From Lachnospiraceae bacterium (GTDB lineage: Bacteria > Bacillota > Clostridia > Lachnospirales > Lachnospiraceae): a stretch of DNA of 14,465 bases. The position numbers and the translations under genes are program-made. The notes beneath the pieces were generated by a model, which worked only from the letters and a program-made list of their open reading frames with translations, did no database searches and had not been told where the DNA came from. The stretch is taken from the NCBI GenBank assembly GCA_900770785.1, contig CAAGLJ010000032.1, positions 1 through 14,465 of the forward strand. Reading direction: 5' to 3'. Of the stretch, positions 7,533-14,156 are shown piece by piece. Numbering within the stretch: the first letter of the stretch is position 1; each line of letters begins with the position of its first letter.

Positions 7533-7720
7533 GATAGAGGTCGCACGATTCATCAGTATTCCTTTAGATGTAGCAGCTACAGAGGATGAAGGGAGAAAGG
7601 GGAAAGTGCCGAAAGAGGGAGTCCGCTGCAGGCTTCTTCTTGGGCATGGGGTTAACAGCCACATGACTGTCATCTTATACTTATAGCAAGGTGATGAGCT
7701 ATAGAAGATGGGGAGCTATC
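7533..7720 (+). ncRNA. Lysine riboswitch (L box) aptamer
   Basis: The conserved L-box blocks appear in order: GATAGAGGTCGC (7533-7544) with AGTA and CCTTT in the first helix, GGATGAAGG, AAAGGGGAAAGTGCCGAA, GGGTTAACAG, ACTGTCA, and GGGAGCTATC (7711-7720). P1 is formed by GATAG (7533-7537) and CTATC (7716-7720). The arrangement follows the B. subtilis lysC leader closely. Lysine binding in this class represses the downstream gene, which fits dapA, the first enzyme committed to lysine and diaminopimelate. GGGAG (7711-7715) can pair with CTCCC (7746-7750), a plausible antiterminator pairing that opens P1. Confidence 0.95.
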
Positions 7721-7739
7721 GTGGATTTTTATGCTTACG

Positions 7740-7771
7740 AACCGACTCCCACAGTCGGTTTATTTCTATTT
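7740..7771 (+). terminator. Riboswitch-controlled terminator before dapA
   Basis: AACCGACT (7740-7747), loop CCCAC, AGTCGGTT (7753-7760), then the T-rich TATTTCTATTT. It ends one base before the dapA RBS (AGGAGG, from 7772). It competes with the GGGAG/CTCCC pairing, so it should form when lysine holds P1 closed. Confidence 0.85.
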
Positions 7772-7785
7772 AGGAGGATAACAAC

Positions 7786-8673
7786 ATGGCAATTTTTACA
7801 GGGGCAGCAGTAGCAATCGTAACACCGTTTAAAGAAAACAAAGAGGTAAATTACGAAGAGTTTGGACGCCAGATTGAATTGCAGATTCAGGGAGGAACAG
7901 ACGCTATTGTTGTCTGCGGAACTACCGGTGAAGCATCTACCCTTACACATGAGGAGCATCTGGAGGTAATTCGCTATTGTATCCAGAAGGTTAAGGGAAG
8001 GATTCCAGTAGTTGCAGGAACCGGCTCCAACTGTACTGAAACAGCAATCTATCTTTCCAAAGAAGCAGAGGCTGCCGGTGCAGACGGTCTTTTAATCGTA
8101 ACACCTTACTATAATAAGGCTACCCAGAGAGGACTCTATGAGCATTTTAAACTGATTGCTGATTCCGTAAAAACACCCATTATTTTATACAATATCCCGG
8201 GCAGAACCGGAGGAGTGAACATTTTACCGGAAACCGTAGTCCGCCTGTGTACTGAGGTGGAGAATATCGTCGGTGTTAAGGATGCCACAGGGAATATTTC
8301 CCAGGTAGCAAAGCTGATGTCTTTAGCAGGCGGCAGTGTGGATTTATATTCCGGCAACGACGATCAGATCGTACCGTTGCTGGCTTTGGGGGGGAAGGGA
8401 GTTATTTCAGTACTTTCCAATATTGCTCCCAGACAGACCCATGATATTTGTGCCAGATTTTTTGCAGGAGATGTGGAAGGAAGCCGCGAAATACAGCTTA
8501 GGGCAATTGAACTGATTGATGCCCTGTTCTGTGAGGTTAATCCGATTCCGGTAAAAAAAGCCATGAATTTAATGGGGCTGAATGCAGGTCCTCTTCGCCG
8601 TCCCCTGACGGAGATGGAGGAGGCCAATGCGGTAAGGCTGGAAAAAGCAATGAAGGATTTTGGTATTTTATAA
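7786..8673 (+). CDS. dapA: 4-hydroxy-tetrahydrodipicolinate synthase (DapA)
   Basis: 295 residues, typical length. It condenses pyruvate with aspartate semialdehyde, the first committed step to diaminopimelate and lysine, in the cytoplasm, usually as a tetramer. Seen: GTTGE (45-49, the pyruvate-carboxylate site), Tyr135 in YNIPGRT with Arg140, and the Schiff-base lysine Lys165 in VGVKDATGN. These match Tyr133, Arg138 and Lys161 of E. coli DapA in order and spacing. RBS AGGAGG lies 8-9 bases before ATG 7786. It is the first gene behind the lysine riboswitch, and dapB follows after 16 bases. Confidence 0.97.
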   Translation: MAIFTGAAVAIVTPFKENKEVNYEEFGRQIELQIQGGTDAIVVCGTTGEASTLTHEEHLEVIRYCIQKVKGRIPVVAGTGSNCTETAIYLSKEAEAAGADGLLIVTPYYNKATQRGLYEHFKLIADSVKTPIILYNIPGRTGGVNILPETVVRLCTEVENIVGVKDATGNISQVAKLMSLAGGSVDLYSGNDDQIVPLLALGGKGVISVLSNIAPRQTHDICARFFAGDVEGSREIQLRAIELIDALFCEVNPIPVKKAMNLMGLNAGPLRRPLTEMEEANAVRLEKAMKDFGIL

Positions 8674-8689
8674 AAAGAGGAGAAAACAG

Positions 8690-9457
8690 ATGACAAGAGT
8701 AATTATGCATGGCTGCAACGGAAAAATGGGCCAGGTGATTGCAGGATTGATTCGGGAAGACAAGGAGGTGGAGCTGGTAGCGGGAATTGATGTTTCTAAC
8801 CATATTACCAATCCCTTTCCTGTTTTTTCGGATATTAAAGATTGTGATGTGGAAGCGGATGTGATAATTGACTTTGCCACAGCGGCGGCAATAGACGGAC
8901 TGCTTAACTACTGTGAGGCAAAGAAGCTGCCCTGCGTACTGTGTACCACCGGTCTTTCAGAAGAACAGCTGAAAAAGGTTGAGGAGACTTCCAGGAAAAC
9001 AGCTATTTTAAAATCCGCCAATATGTCTTTGGGTATCAATACTCTGCTTAAGCTGTTAAAGGAAGCCGCAGCCATTCTGGCCCCTGCCGGCTTCGATATT
9101 GAAATCGTAGAAAAGCACCATAACCTGAAGGTGGATGCCCCCAGTGGAACGGCACTTGCACTGGCAGACGCCATCAATGAAGAATTAAATAATGAATATG
9201 AATATGTCTACGACAGAAGCCAGAAAAGGGAAAAGCGTTCGTCTGGAGAAATAGGTATTTCTGCCGTCAGAGGCGGAACTATTGTGGGGGATCATGATGT
9301 GATTTTTGCGGGAACGGATGAAGTCATTACGTTTTCCCATACGGCTTACTCCAGGGCTGTTTTTGGAAAAGGTGCAGTACAGGCTGCCAAATTCTTAAAG
9401 GGGAAACCGGCAGGTATGTACCAGATGAGTGACGTCATCGAAGCAGCCGGTAAATAA
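8690..9457 (+). CDS. dapB: 4-hydroxy-tetrahydrodipicolinate reductase (DapB)
   Basis: 255 residues from ATG 8690, which has AGGAG just upstream. The in-frame ATG 8660 lies inside dapA and would add ten basic residues before the Rossmann strand, so it is rejected. Motifs: the nucleotide-binding HGCNGKMGQ (7-15), CTTGLSEEQ (85-93), and the catalytic signature EKHHNLKVDAPSGTA (141-155) with His143/His144 and Lys147. It reduces the DapA product to tetrahydrodipicolinate with NAD(P)H. Cotranscription with dapA places it under the lysine riboswitch. No terminator is visible before fbp. Confidence 0.97.
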   Translation: MTRVIMHGCNGKMGQVIAGLIREDKEVELVAGIDVSNHITNPFPVFSDIKDCDVEADVIIDFATAAAIDGLLNYCEAKKLPCVLCTTGLSEEQLKKVEETSRKTAILKSANMSLGINTLLKLLKEAAAILAPAGFDIEIVEKHHNLKVDAPSGTALALADAINEELNNEYEYVYDRSQKREKRSSGEIGISAVRGGTIVGDHDVIFAGTDEVITFSHTAYSRAVFGKGAVQAAKFLKGKPAGMYQMSDVIEAAGK

Positions 9458-9510
9458 AATAAAGATAAGAGAAGAAAGGCAAAGAACAAAATAAGAAGGA
9501 GGGACAAAAG

Positions 9511-11466
9511 ATGGATAATATGGAATTAGTTTATTTAAAAAGTTTATCCAAGCAGTTTCCGACCATTGCCTCTGCGGCAACGGAAATCATTAATTTGCAG
9601 GCGATTTTAAATCTGCCCAAGGGGACAGAACATTTTTTGACGGATATTCATGGAGAATATGAGCAGTTTAATCATGTACTGAAGAATGGTTCAGGTTCCG
9701 TCAGAAGGAAAATAGATGAGGAATTTGGCAATACCTTAAGCATGAAGGATAAGAAAAGTCTGGCAACGCTGATTTATTATCCTGCGGAGAAGCTGGAGAT
9801 TATTCTGGAGGAGGAGGACAATCTTGAGGATTGGTATAAGATTACCCTTCACCGTCTGGTGCAGATGACCAAGCGTGTAGCCTCCAAATATACCCGTTCT
9901 AAGGTGCGTAAGGCTCTGCCTGTGGATTTCGCCTACATTATTGAGGAGATGATTACCGAAAAGGAAGAGGTGCAGAATAAGGAAGCCTATTATAACGAGA
10001 TTATTAATACGATTATCAAAATCGGAAGGGCACCGGATTTTATTAAAGCCTTAAGTTTTCTGATTCAAAGGCTGGTTATTGACCATCTTCATATTGTTGG
10101 CGATATTTATGACAGAGGAAAGGGACCTCATATCATCCTGGATACCTTAAGCAATTACCATTCCGTGGATATCCAGTGGGGAAACCATGATGTGGTATGG
10201 ATGGGAGCGGCAGCAGGCCATCTGGCATGTATTGCCAACGTAGTCCGTATCGCTGCCCGCTATGGCAGTCTGGATACCATTGAGGATGGTTATGGAATCA
10301 ATCTGATTCCCCTGGCTACCTTTGCAATGGAAACCTACCAGAATACTAACTGCGATATATTCACCATCAAATATAATACGGACTATAATACCAAGGATCT
10401 GCAGCTGGATATGAAAATGCACAAGGCCATTTCTATTCTCCAGTTTAAGCTGGAGGGGCAGGTAATTCAGAGAAATCCGGAATTTGGAATGAAGAACAGA
10501 CTGCTTTTGGATAAAATTGATCCTGAAAAGAAAACGGTAAGGGTAGAGGGAAAAGAGTACGCTATGAAGGATGTAGACTTTCCCACAGTAGATTTTAAAG
10601 ATCCTTACCGCCTTACTCCCGAAGAGGAGCAGGTGATGGAGAGGCTTCGTCAGGCATTTATTCACAGTGAGAAGCTGCAGCGACACGTTCGTTTCCTGTT
10701 TTCCAAGGGTGGACTGTATAAAATACATAACTCCAATCTGCTGTATCATGGCTGTGTCCCTCTGGACGAAAAGGGAAATTTCCAGAAGGTAAGTATTGAC
10801 GGTAAGGAGTATGCAGGAAGAGAGCTTTATGACGTGCTGGAAAATTATGCCAGAAAAGGTTACTATTCTCTTGATATGCATGAGAAGAGAAAGGGGCAGG
10901 ATATGCTCTGGTATATTTGGGAAGGCCCTAACTCTCCTGTCTTTGGAAAGGATAAAATGACCACCTTCGAGCGGTATTTTATCGCCGAAAAGGAAACCCA
11001 TAAGGAGCAGAAGAACAGCTATTATCGGTTAATGGATCAGGAAAAGGTATTGAATAAAATCCTGGAAGAATTCGGATTGCCCACCGCTTCGTCGCATATT
11101 ATTAACGGTCATGTTCCGGTGGAGCAGAAGAAGGGAGAAACACCTATAAAATGTGGTGGAAAGCTACTGATCATTGACGGCGGATTTTCCAGGGCTTACC
11201 AGGGAAAAACAGGAATAGCCGGATACACACTGGTATATAATTCTCATGGTATGTATCTGGTGGCACATGAGCCTTTTGAGTCTACAGAGGCAGCCATTCG
11301 GAACGAAAGTGATATTTTTTCCGATTCTATTCTGGTAGAAACGGCTCAAAAGAGAATAAATGTGGCAGATACCGATAAGGGTGAGGAAATCAGGGAAAGC
11401 ATTAAGCAGCTGGAGGATTTACTTCAGGCATATCAAAATGGTATTCTGGTAGAGAAAGATATCTAA
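9511..11466 (+). CDS. fbp: Fructose-1,6-bisphosphatase class III (Firmicute type)
   Basis: 651 residues, the size of the Bacillus Fbp family and unrelated to the FBPase I and II folds. It is a metallophosphoesterase: DIHGEYEQF (45-53), GDIYDRGKGPH (197-207), WGNHD (223-227), then INGHVPVEQKKGE and a terminal IIDGGFSRAY region carry the metal and phosphate ligands. It hydrolyses fructose 1,6-bisphosphate to fructose 6-phosphate for gluconeogenesis. GGAGGG at 9498-9503 supports ATG 9511 over ATG 9520. The gap to dapB is 53 bases with no hairpin, so read-through from the lysine-controlled operon is possible. No separate promoter is obvious in that gap. Confidence 0.95.
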   Translation: MDNMELVYLKSLSKQFPTIASAATEIINLQAILNLPKGTEHFLTDIHGEYEQFNHVLKNGSGSVRRKIDEEFGNTLSMKDKKSLATLIYYPAEKLEIILEEEDNLEDWYKITLHRLVQMTKRVASKYTRSKVRKALPVDFAYIIEEMITEKEEVQNKEAYYNEIINTIIKIGRAPDFIKALSFLIQRLVIDHLHIVGDIYDRGKGPHIILDTLSNYHSVDIQWGNHDVVWMGAAAGHLACIANVVRIAARYGSLDTIEDGYGINLIPLATFAMETYQNTNCDIFTIKYNTDYNTKDLQLDMKMHKAISILQFKLEGQVIQRNPEFGMKNRLLLDKIDPEKKTVRVEGKEYAMKDVDFPTVDFKDPYRLTPEEEQVMERLRQAFIHSEKLQRHVRFLFSKGGLYKIHNSNLLYHGCVPLDEKGNFQKVSIDGKEYAGRELYDVLENYARKGYYSLDMHEKRKGQDMLWYIWEGPNSPVFGKDKMTTFERYFIAEKETHKEQKNSYYRLMDQEKVLNKILEEFGLPTASSHIINGHVPVEQKKGETPIKCGGKLLIIDGGFSRAYQGKTGIAGYTLVYNSHGMYLVAHEPFESTEAAIRNESDIFSDSILVETAQKRINVADTDKGEEIRESIKQLEDLLQAYQNGILVEKDI

Positions 11467-11499
11467 AAAAAGAGAGCTGCTGAAATTGTTCAGCAGCTC
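11467..11499 (-). terminator. Terminator of the lipoprotein gene, shared with fbp
   Basis: GAGCTGCTGAA (11474-11484), loop ATTG, TTCAGCAGCTC (11489-11499): an 11-bp perfect stem. On the minus strand it is followed by TCTTTTTTT, a strong intrinsic terminator for the lipoprotein gene. On the + strand the stem starts 7 bases after the fbp stop but has only a weak T tract, so termination of fbp would be less efficient. Confidence 0.85.
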
Positions 11500-11517
11500 C
11501 TGCTGATTTGCCTCCAA

Positions 11518-11988
11518 TTATCTGGCAACATCATTAGTCATATTGTTCACACCGCGACCTACGTCACGAACTGCATCACCTGCATCTTCAATAACGTCGC
11601 CAACTACATTTCCTGCATCATCAACCACATTTCCTGTGGTATTGGCAGCATCATTTACGGCATTGTTATTATTGGTATTGTTGTTGATATTGTCAGTATT
11701 GTTATTGTTGGCATTGTTGGTGTTGTTCACCGCATTCTCATCAATCAGATTGCCCTGTTGATCCACGATGGGTTCGTTGGGATTATCGGTGTTGGTGATA
11801 TGCTCTGCATTGTTCTGGGAAAAGGGCTCTTCCACAGTGCTGTTCGCAGGAGGAGTAACCCCCTCATTTGTATTGCCTACCATATCATCTTCGGCAGGAG
11901 TGTTGGTTGTGCCGCAGCCACAGCCGACCAAAAGGCCCATCATGGCTACCAGGGCAAAAACAGCCAGTAAATTAGATAAATTTCTCAT
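11518..11988 (-). CDS. Asn-rich secreted lipoprotein of unknown function
   Basis: 156 residues. A lipoprotein signal peptide is clear: MRNLSNLL, a hydrophobic core, and the lipobox L20-V-G-C23, so mature protein should be lipid-anchored on the outer face of the membrane. The rest is low complexity: an acidic linker, then a stretch (about 85-120) that is mostly Asn with Thr, Ala and Val. The C-terminal tail is built of degenerate seven-residue units (GNVVDDA, GNVVGDV, IEDAGDA, VRDVGRG) that could form an amphipathic helix. No catalytic domain is recognisable. The RBS AAGGAG is just upstream of the ATG, and TATAAT (12048-12053, minus strand) is a candidate -10 without a good -35. The gene is single and flanked by its own terminator. 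The Asn run comes from AAT/AAC codon repeats and may vary in length. Confidence 0.8.
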   Translation of the reverse strand: MRNLSNLLAVFALVAMMGLLVGCGCGTTNTPAEDDMVGNTNEGVTPPANSTVEEPFSQNNAEHITNTDNPNEPIVDQQGNLIDENAVNNTNNANNNNTDNINNNTNNNNAVNDAANTTGNVVDDAGNVVGDVIEDAGDAVRDVGRGVNNMTNDVAR

Positions 11989-12015
11989 GATTTTTCTCCT
12001 TTTCTATTTGAACTT

Positions 12016-12032
12016 TTTCAGGTGTTCTGAAA
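12016..12032. promoter_or_regulatory. Inverted repeat between the divergent lipoprotein and hisA genes
   Basis: TTTCAG-GTGTT-CTGAAA, a 6-bp arm inverted repeat in the 117-base divergent region. It could be an operator acting on either gene or a leader hairpin for the lipoprotein mRNA. For hisA the best promoter guess is CTGAAA-N16-TATAGT (12028-12055), which overlaps one arm; this is weak. Confidence 0.3.
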
Positions 12033-12105
12033 TTAGTATGGAGAAAAATTATAGTTTTATACCTTTTTAAAATTTTTTCATTTATGAAAACAGCGGGAGG
12101 AAAGT

Positions 12106-12945
12106 ATGAGATTCAGACCCTGTATTGATATTCACAACGGAAAAGTAAAACAGATTGTAGGAGGAAGTCTCAGGGATGCCGGTGACCAGGCAGAGGAAAA
12201 TTTCGTATCCGGGCAGGATGCTGCTTTTTATGCGAGGCTTTATAAAGCGTATGGACTTAAAGGGGGACATATTATTCTTCTCAATGGAAAAGACAGTCCC
12301 TACTACGAGGCTACGAAGATCCAGGCTGTAGCTGCACTGAAAAGCTATCCCGGGGGACTCCAGATTGGAGGGGGAATTACTAAGGAAAATGCGCTGGACT
12401 ATCTGGAGGCAGGAGCCCAAAAGGTAATCGTTACCTCCTATGTATTCCGGGACGGACAGGTGGACTACCACAGGCTGGAGGAGCTTTCAAAAAAAGTGGG
12501 AAAGGAACGTCTGGTACTGGATTTAAGCTGCCGTAAAAGGGAAGGAAAGTATTATATTGTTACAAATCGATGGCAGAAATTTACGGAAGTGGTTCTGAAT
12601 CGGAAAAGTCTGGAGGAATTTTCCTGCTATGCTGATGAATTTTTGATTCATGCGGTGGATGTGGAAGGAAAGGCACAGGGAATTGAGGAGGAAGTAGTAA
12701 GGCTTTTGGGCGAATGGGGAAAGGTTCCTATGACCTATGCCGGTGGAATCCATGAATTTGAGGATCTTAAGCTGTTGGAGCGATTGGGACAGGATCGTCT
12801 TGATTTTACGATAGGAAGTGCTCTGGATCTGTTTGGGGGAAGGATGAAGTTTGAGCAGGTTGTTCTTTTGTCCCAACGCAAAGCAGATGATTATATTGAG
12901 GTAGAATTGGATGAGACTTCGGCAGAGAGCAAAGTTTACCACTGA
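12106..12945 (+). CDS. hisA: Eukaryote-type HisA (ProFAR isomerase), orphan
   Basis: 279 residues, longer than ordinary bacterial HisA (about 240). The sequence follows the plant and fungal HIS6/HISN3 branch: RPCIDIHNGKVKQIVGG, YPGGLQIGGGIT, VIVTSYVF, RLVLDLSCRKREGKYYIVT, DEFLIHAVDVEGK, TYAGGIHEFEDL and IGSALDLFGG. The catalytic pair is Asp8 (strand 1) and Asp139 (strand 5). The enzyme isomerises ProFAR to PRFAR, step four of histidine synthesis, on a TIM barrel. The strong RBS GGGAGG (12094-12099) fixes ATG 12106. It is not next to other his genes. Residues after about 260 lie beyond the barrel, and the last four codons are already inside a downstream 45-bp repeat unit, so the tail may be acquired. 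Confidence 0.88.
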   Translation: MRFRPCIDIHNGKVKQIVGGSLRDAGDQAEENFVSGQDAAFYARLYKAYGLKGGHIILLNGKDSPYYEATKIQAVAALKSYPGGLQIGGGITKENALDYLEAGAQKVIVTSYVFRDGQVDYHRLEELSKKVGKERLVLDLSCRKREGKYYIVTNRWQKFTEVVLNRKSLEEFSCYADEFLIHAVDVEGKAQGIEEEVVRLLGEWGKVPMTYAGGIHEFEDLKLLERLGQDRLDFTIGSALDLFGGRMKFEQVVLLSQRKADDYIEVELDETSAESKVYH

Positions 12946-13052
12946 CCGATAAGTGGTATAGGAATGGTAGGGTTGATAGTTTACCGCTGACTAACATGCG
13001 GTATAGAAATGGTTGGGTTGAAAGTGTAGTCCTTCACCGGTAACGGTGGAGG
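12933..13052. repeat. Tandem 45-bp hairpin units at the 3' end of hisA
   Basis: Unit 1 (12933-12977) and unit 2 (12978-13022) agree at 36 of 45 positions by eye. Each carries a hairpin: TACCACT (12937-12943) with AGTGGTA (12952-12958), and TACCGC (12982-12987) with GCGGTA (12998-13003). One A:T pair in unit 1 is G:C in unit 2, a compensatory change. A third, diverged unit starts at 13023 and contains CCTTCACCG-GTAA-CGGTGGAGG (13031-13052), nine pairs including one G:T, followed by TTGTTAAT; this could end the hisA transcript. The hisA stop codon is within unit 1, and the convergent abi stop is 3 bases beyond the third hairpin. Confidence 0.75.
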
Positions 13053-13055
13053 TTG

Positions 13056-13985
13056 TTAATATACTTTGATTCGTAAGATGGATATCCAATTAGATGGAAA
13101 GCCCATTAATTCTAATGTTTTATTGGATGGATTATACTTTTTGATGACTTTCTTTAATTCATAATAAAACAGTCGGAAGTCTGTAGCATCAAGCAAATAT
13201 TTCAAGGAGATTACCGTTGCGAATAAATCAGACTTTCCCTGCTGATATCTGGAATTTACTTTTGGAATATGCAATTTCTTGTGGGCAATAAGGTCAGGAA
13301 TGGAATCCTGAGTTTTGGCATTGAATAAACGATTACCATGTGCACAGATATTACGGTATTTGGTGAGAATAACCAACATCTTTCCAAGTTCATTTCTACC
13401 GATGTGATGGAAGTCGTTGCAAACAAGGGTTTTACAATGCCCTTTTAAATATCTATACATACTTGCTGTTTCGCCAATTGTAAGGTCTGTTATAAGAACC
13501 CACAAAGGTACATCCTGATAAGTGTTCATATAATGTGCAACCTGTGGGGATAGATGACGTCCATTAAGCTTCCCATTCATCTTGCGAAAAAGGTATTGTA
13601 CATCGGATAGATGATTACCGTAGTCGTAATTATTGATGTCCTGATAAAAAGCAATGCCATTACCATATGTATTGCTAAAGTGATAAGAGATGGAAGACTT
13701 TACATGTTTTTCAAAGATTAATATATATTTTAAGAACACATCCCTTAATTCAGTATCAAACAGGTACAAATTATAGATATCATCAAAGGTAGTACCAGGA
13801 TAGAAGCTATTTGTAGCAGGGTCTTTGAAAATATCCTTGTATCCATTGATAAGACCATAGTAACTGACTTTTTCAAGAGCTGTTGTTGCCAAAAACTCAT
13901 CATTTATGACTAACTGCTTTTGCTTTAGATATTTAATTTGTGCCTGATAATCTAAAAAAGGCTTCTTCTGTAGATTGTTAGCCAT
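13056..13985 (-). CDS. abiF: Abi_2 (AbiD/AbiF) family HEPN RNase toxin
   Basis: 309 residues, normal size for the Abi_2 family. Family landmarks: an N-terminal helical region with VSYYGLINGYK (40-50), FDTELRDVFLKYILIFEKHVKSSISYHFS split over 76-104, DVPLWVLITDLTIGETASMY (158-177), and RNICAHGNR (211-219). The last gives the HEPN ribonuclease pair Arg211 and His216 (Rx4H). The first HEPN-like helix has Lys96 and His102 instead of a clear Arg-His pair. Abi_2 proteins were first described as phage abortive-infection factors in lactococci; AbiF has been reported as the toxin of an RNA-antitoxin system. The ATG (13983-13985) has GGAGGTG just upstream. The gene is AT-richer (28-40% GC in three sampled 60-base lines) than its neighbours, which suggests transfer. 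It lies directly behind a small structured RNA. Confidence 0.87.
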   Translation of the reverse strand: MANNLQKKPFLDYQAQIKYLKQKQLVINDEFLATTALEKVSYYGLINGYKDIFKDPATNSFYPGTTFDDIYNLYLFDTELRDVFLKYILIFEKHVKSSISYHFSNTYGNGIAFYQDINNYDYGNHLSDVQYLFRKMNGKLNGRHLSPQVAHYMNTYQDVPLWVLITDLTIGETASMYRYLKGHCKTLVCNDFHHIGRNELGKMLVILTKYRNICAHGNRLFNAKTQDSIPDLIAHKKLHIPKVNSRYQQGKSDLFATVISLKYLLDATDFRLFYYELKKVIKKYNPSNKTLELMGFPSNWISILRIKVY

Positions 13986-14011
13986 AAAAACACCTCCGAA
14001 AAATTCTGCAT

Positions 14012-14040
14012 AAATAACAAAACGGCCCCCGCAGGAGCCG
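14012..14040 (-). terminator. Intrinsic terminator between the small RNA and abiF
   Basis: On the minus strand CGGCTCC (14034-14040), loop TGCG, GGGGCCG (14023-14029), then TTTTGTTATTT (14012-14022). It ends 26 bases before the abiF start codon, so most transcripts from the upstream promoter should stop as a short RNA and only read-through would make toxin mRNA. Confidence 0.88.
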
Positions 14041-14081
14041 CTCGGGTTACGGGCTTCTCAAGTTTCCGTAACTCATTCACT
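14012..14081 (-). ncRNA. Small structured RNA upstream of abiF (AbiF RNA motif candidate, putative RNA antitoxin)
   Basis: From a start predicted near 14081 to the terminator end, about 70 nt. The main internal stem is GTTACGG (14066-14072 as read on the minus strand) with CCGTAAC (14046-14052), closing a 13-nt loop that contains CTTGAGAAG. A short CCGAG linker leads into the GC-rich terminator hairpin. An AbiF RNA motif located upstream of abiF genes has been published as a conserved bacterial structured RNA, and AbiF with its RNA was later reported as a toxin-antitoxin pair. Position, size and strand fit here. The assignment rests on the two stems and gene context, not on a covariance-model hit. 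Confidence 0.72.
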
Positions 14082-14087
14082 ACGAAA

Positions 14088-14116
14088 AGTGTAAGTCATT
14101 CCGGACAGAATGTCAA
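14088..14116 (-). promoter_or_regulatory. Promoter of the small RNA-abiF unit
   Basis: On the minus strand TTGACA (14111-14116), 17-base spacer, TACACT (14088-14093). The spacer holds an inverted repeat, CATTC-N6-GAATG (14097-14112), overlapping the -35 end, where a repressor or the toxin complex could bind. The promoter lies within the 171-base gap between araC and abiF. Confidence 0.85.
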
Positions 14117-14156
14117 ATACTTTTTGGTAGTGATGCAGGGTTGTTTCATGAAGAAC

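Noticed and set aside
8660..8689. Upstream dapB start
   Set aside because: It lies within dapA, lacks an RBS and adds a basic extension before the Rossmann strand; ATG 8690 has AGGAG at proper spacing.
10147..11001. Long minus-strand open frame (284 codons) inside fbp
   Set aside because: It is entirely antisense to a well-supported FBPase gene, has no RBS and its translation shows no family features.
13056..13985. Abi_2 gene as a true Cas13 or CRISPR effector
   Set aside because: It is 309 residues with one clear Rx4H motif and no repeat array nearby; size and context fit AbiF, not Cas13.
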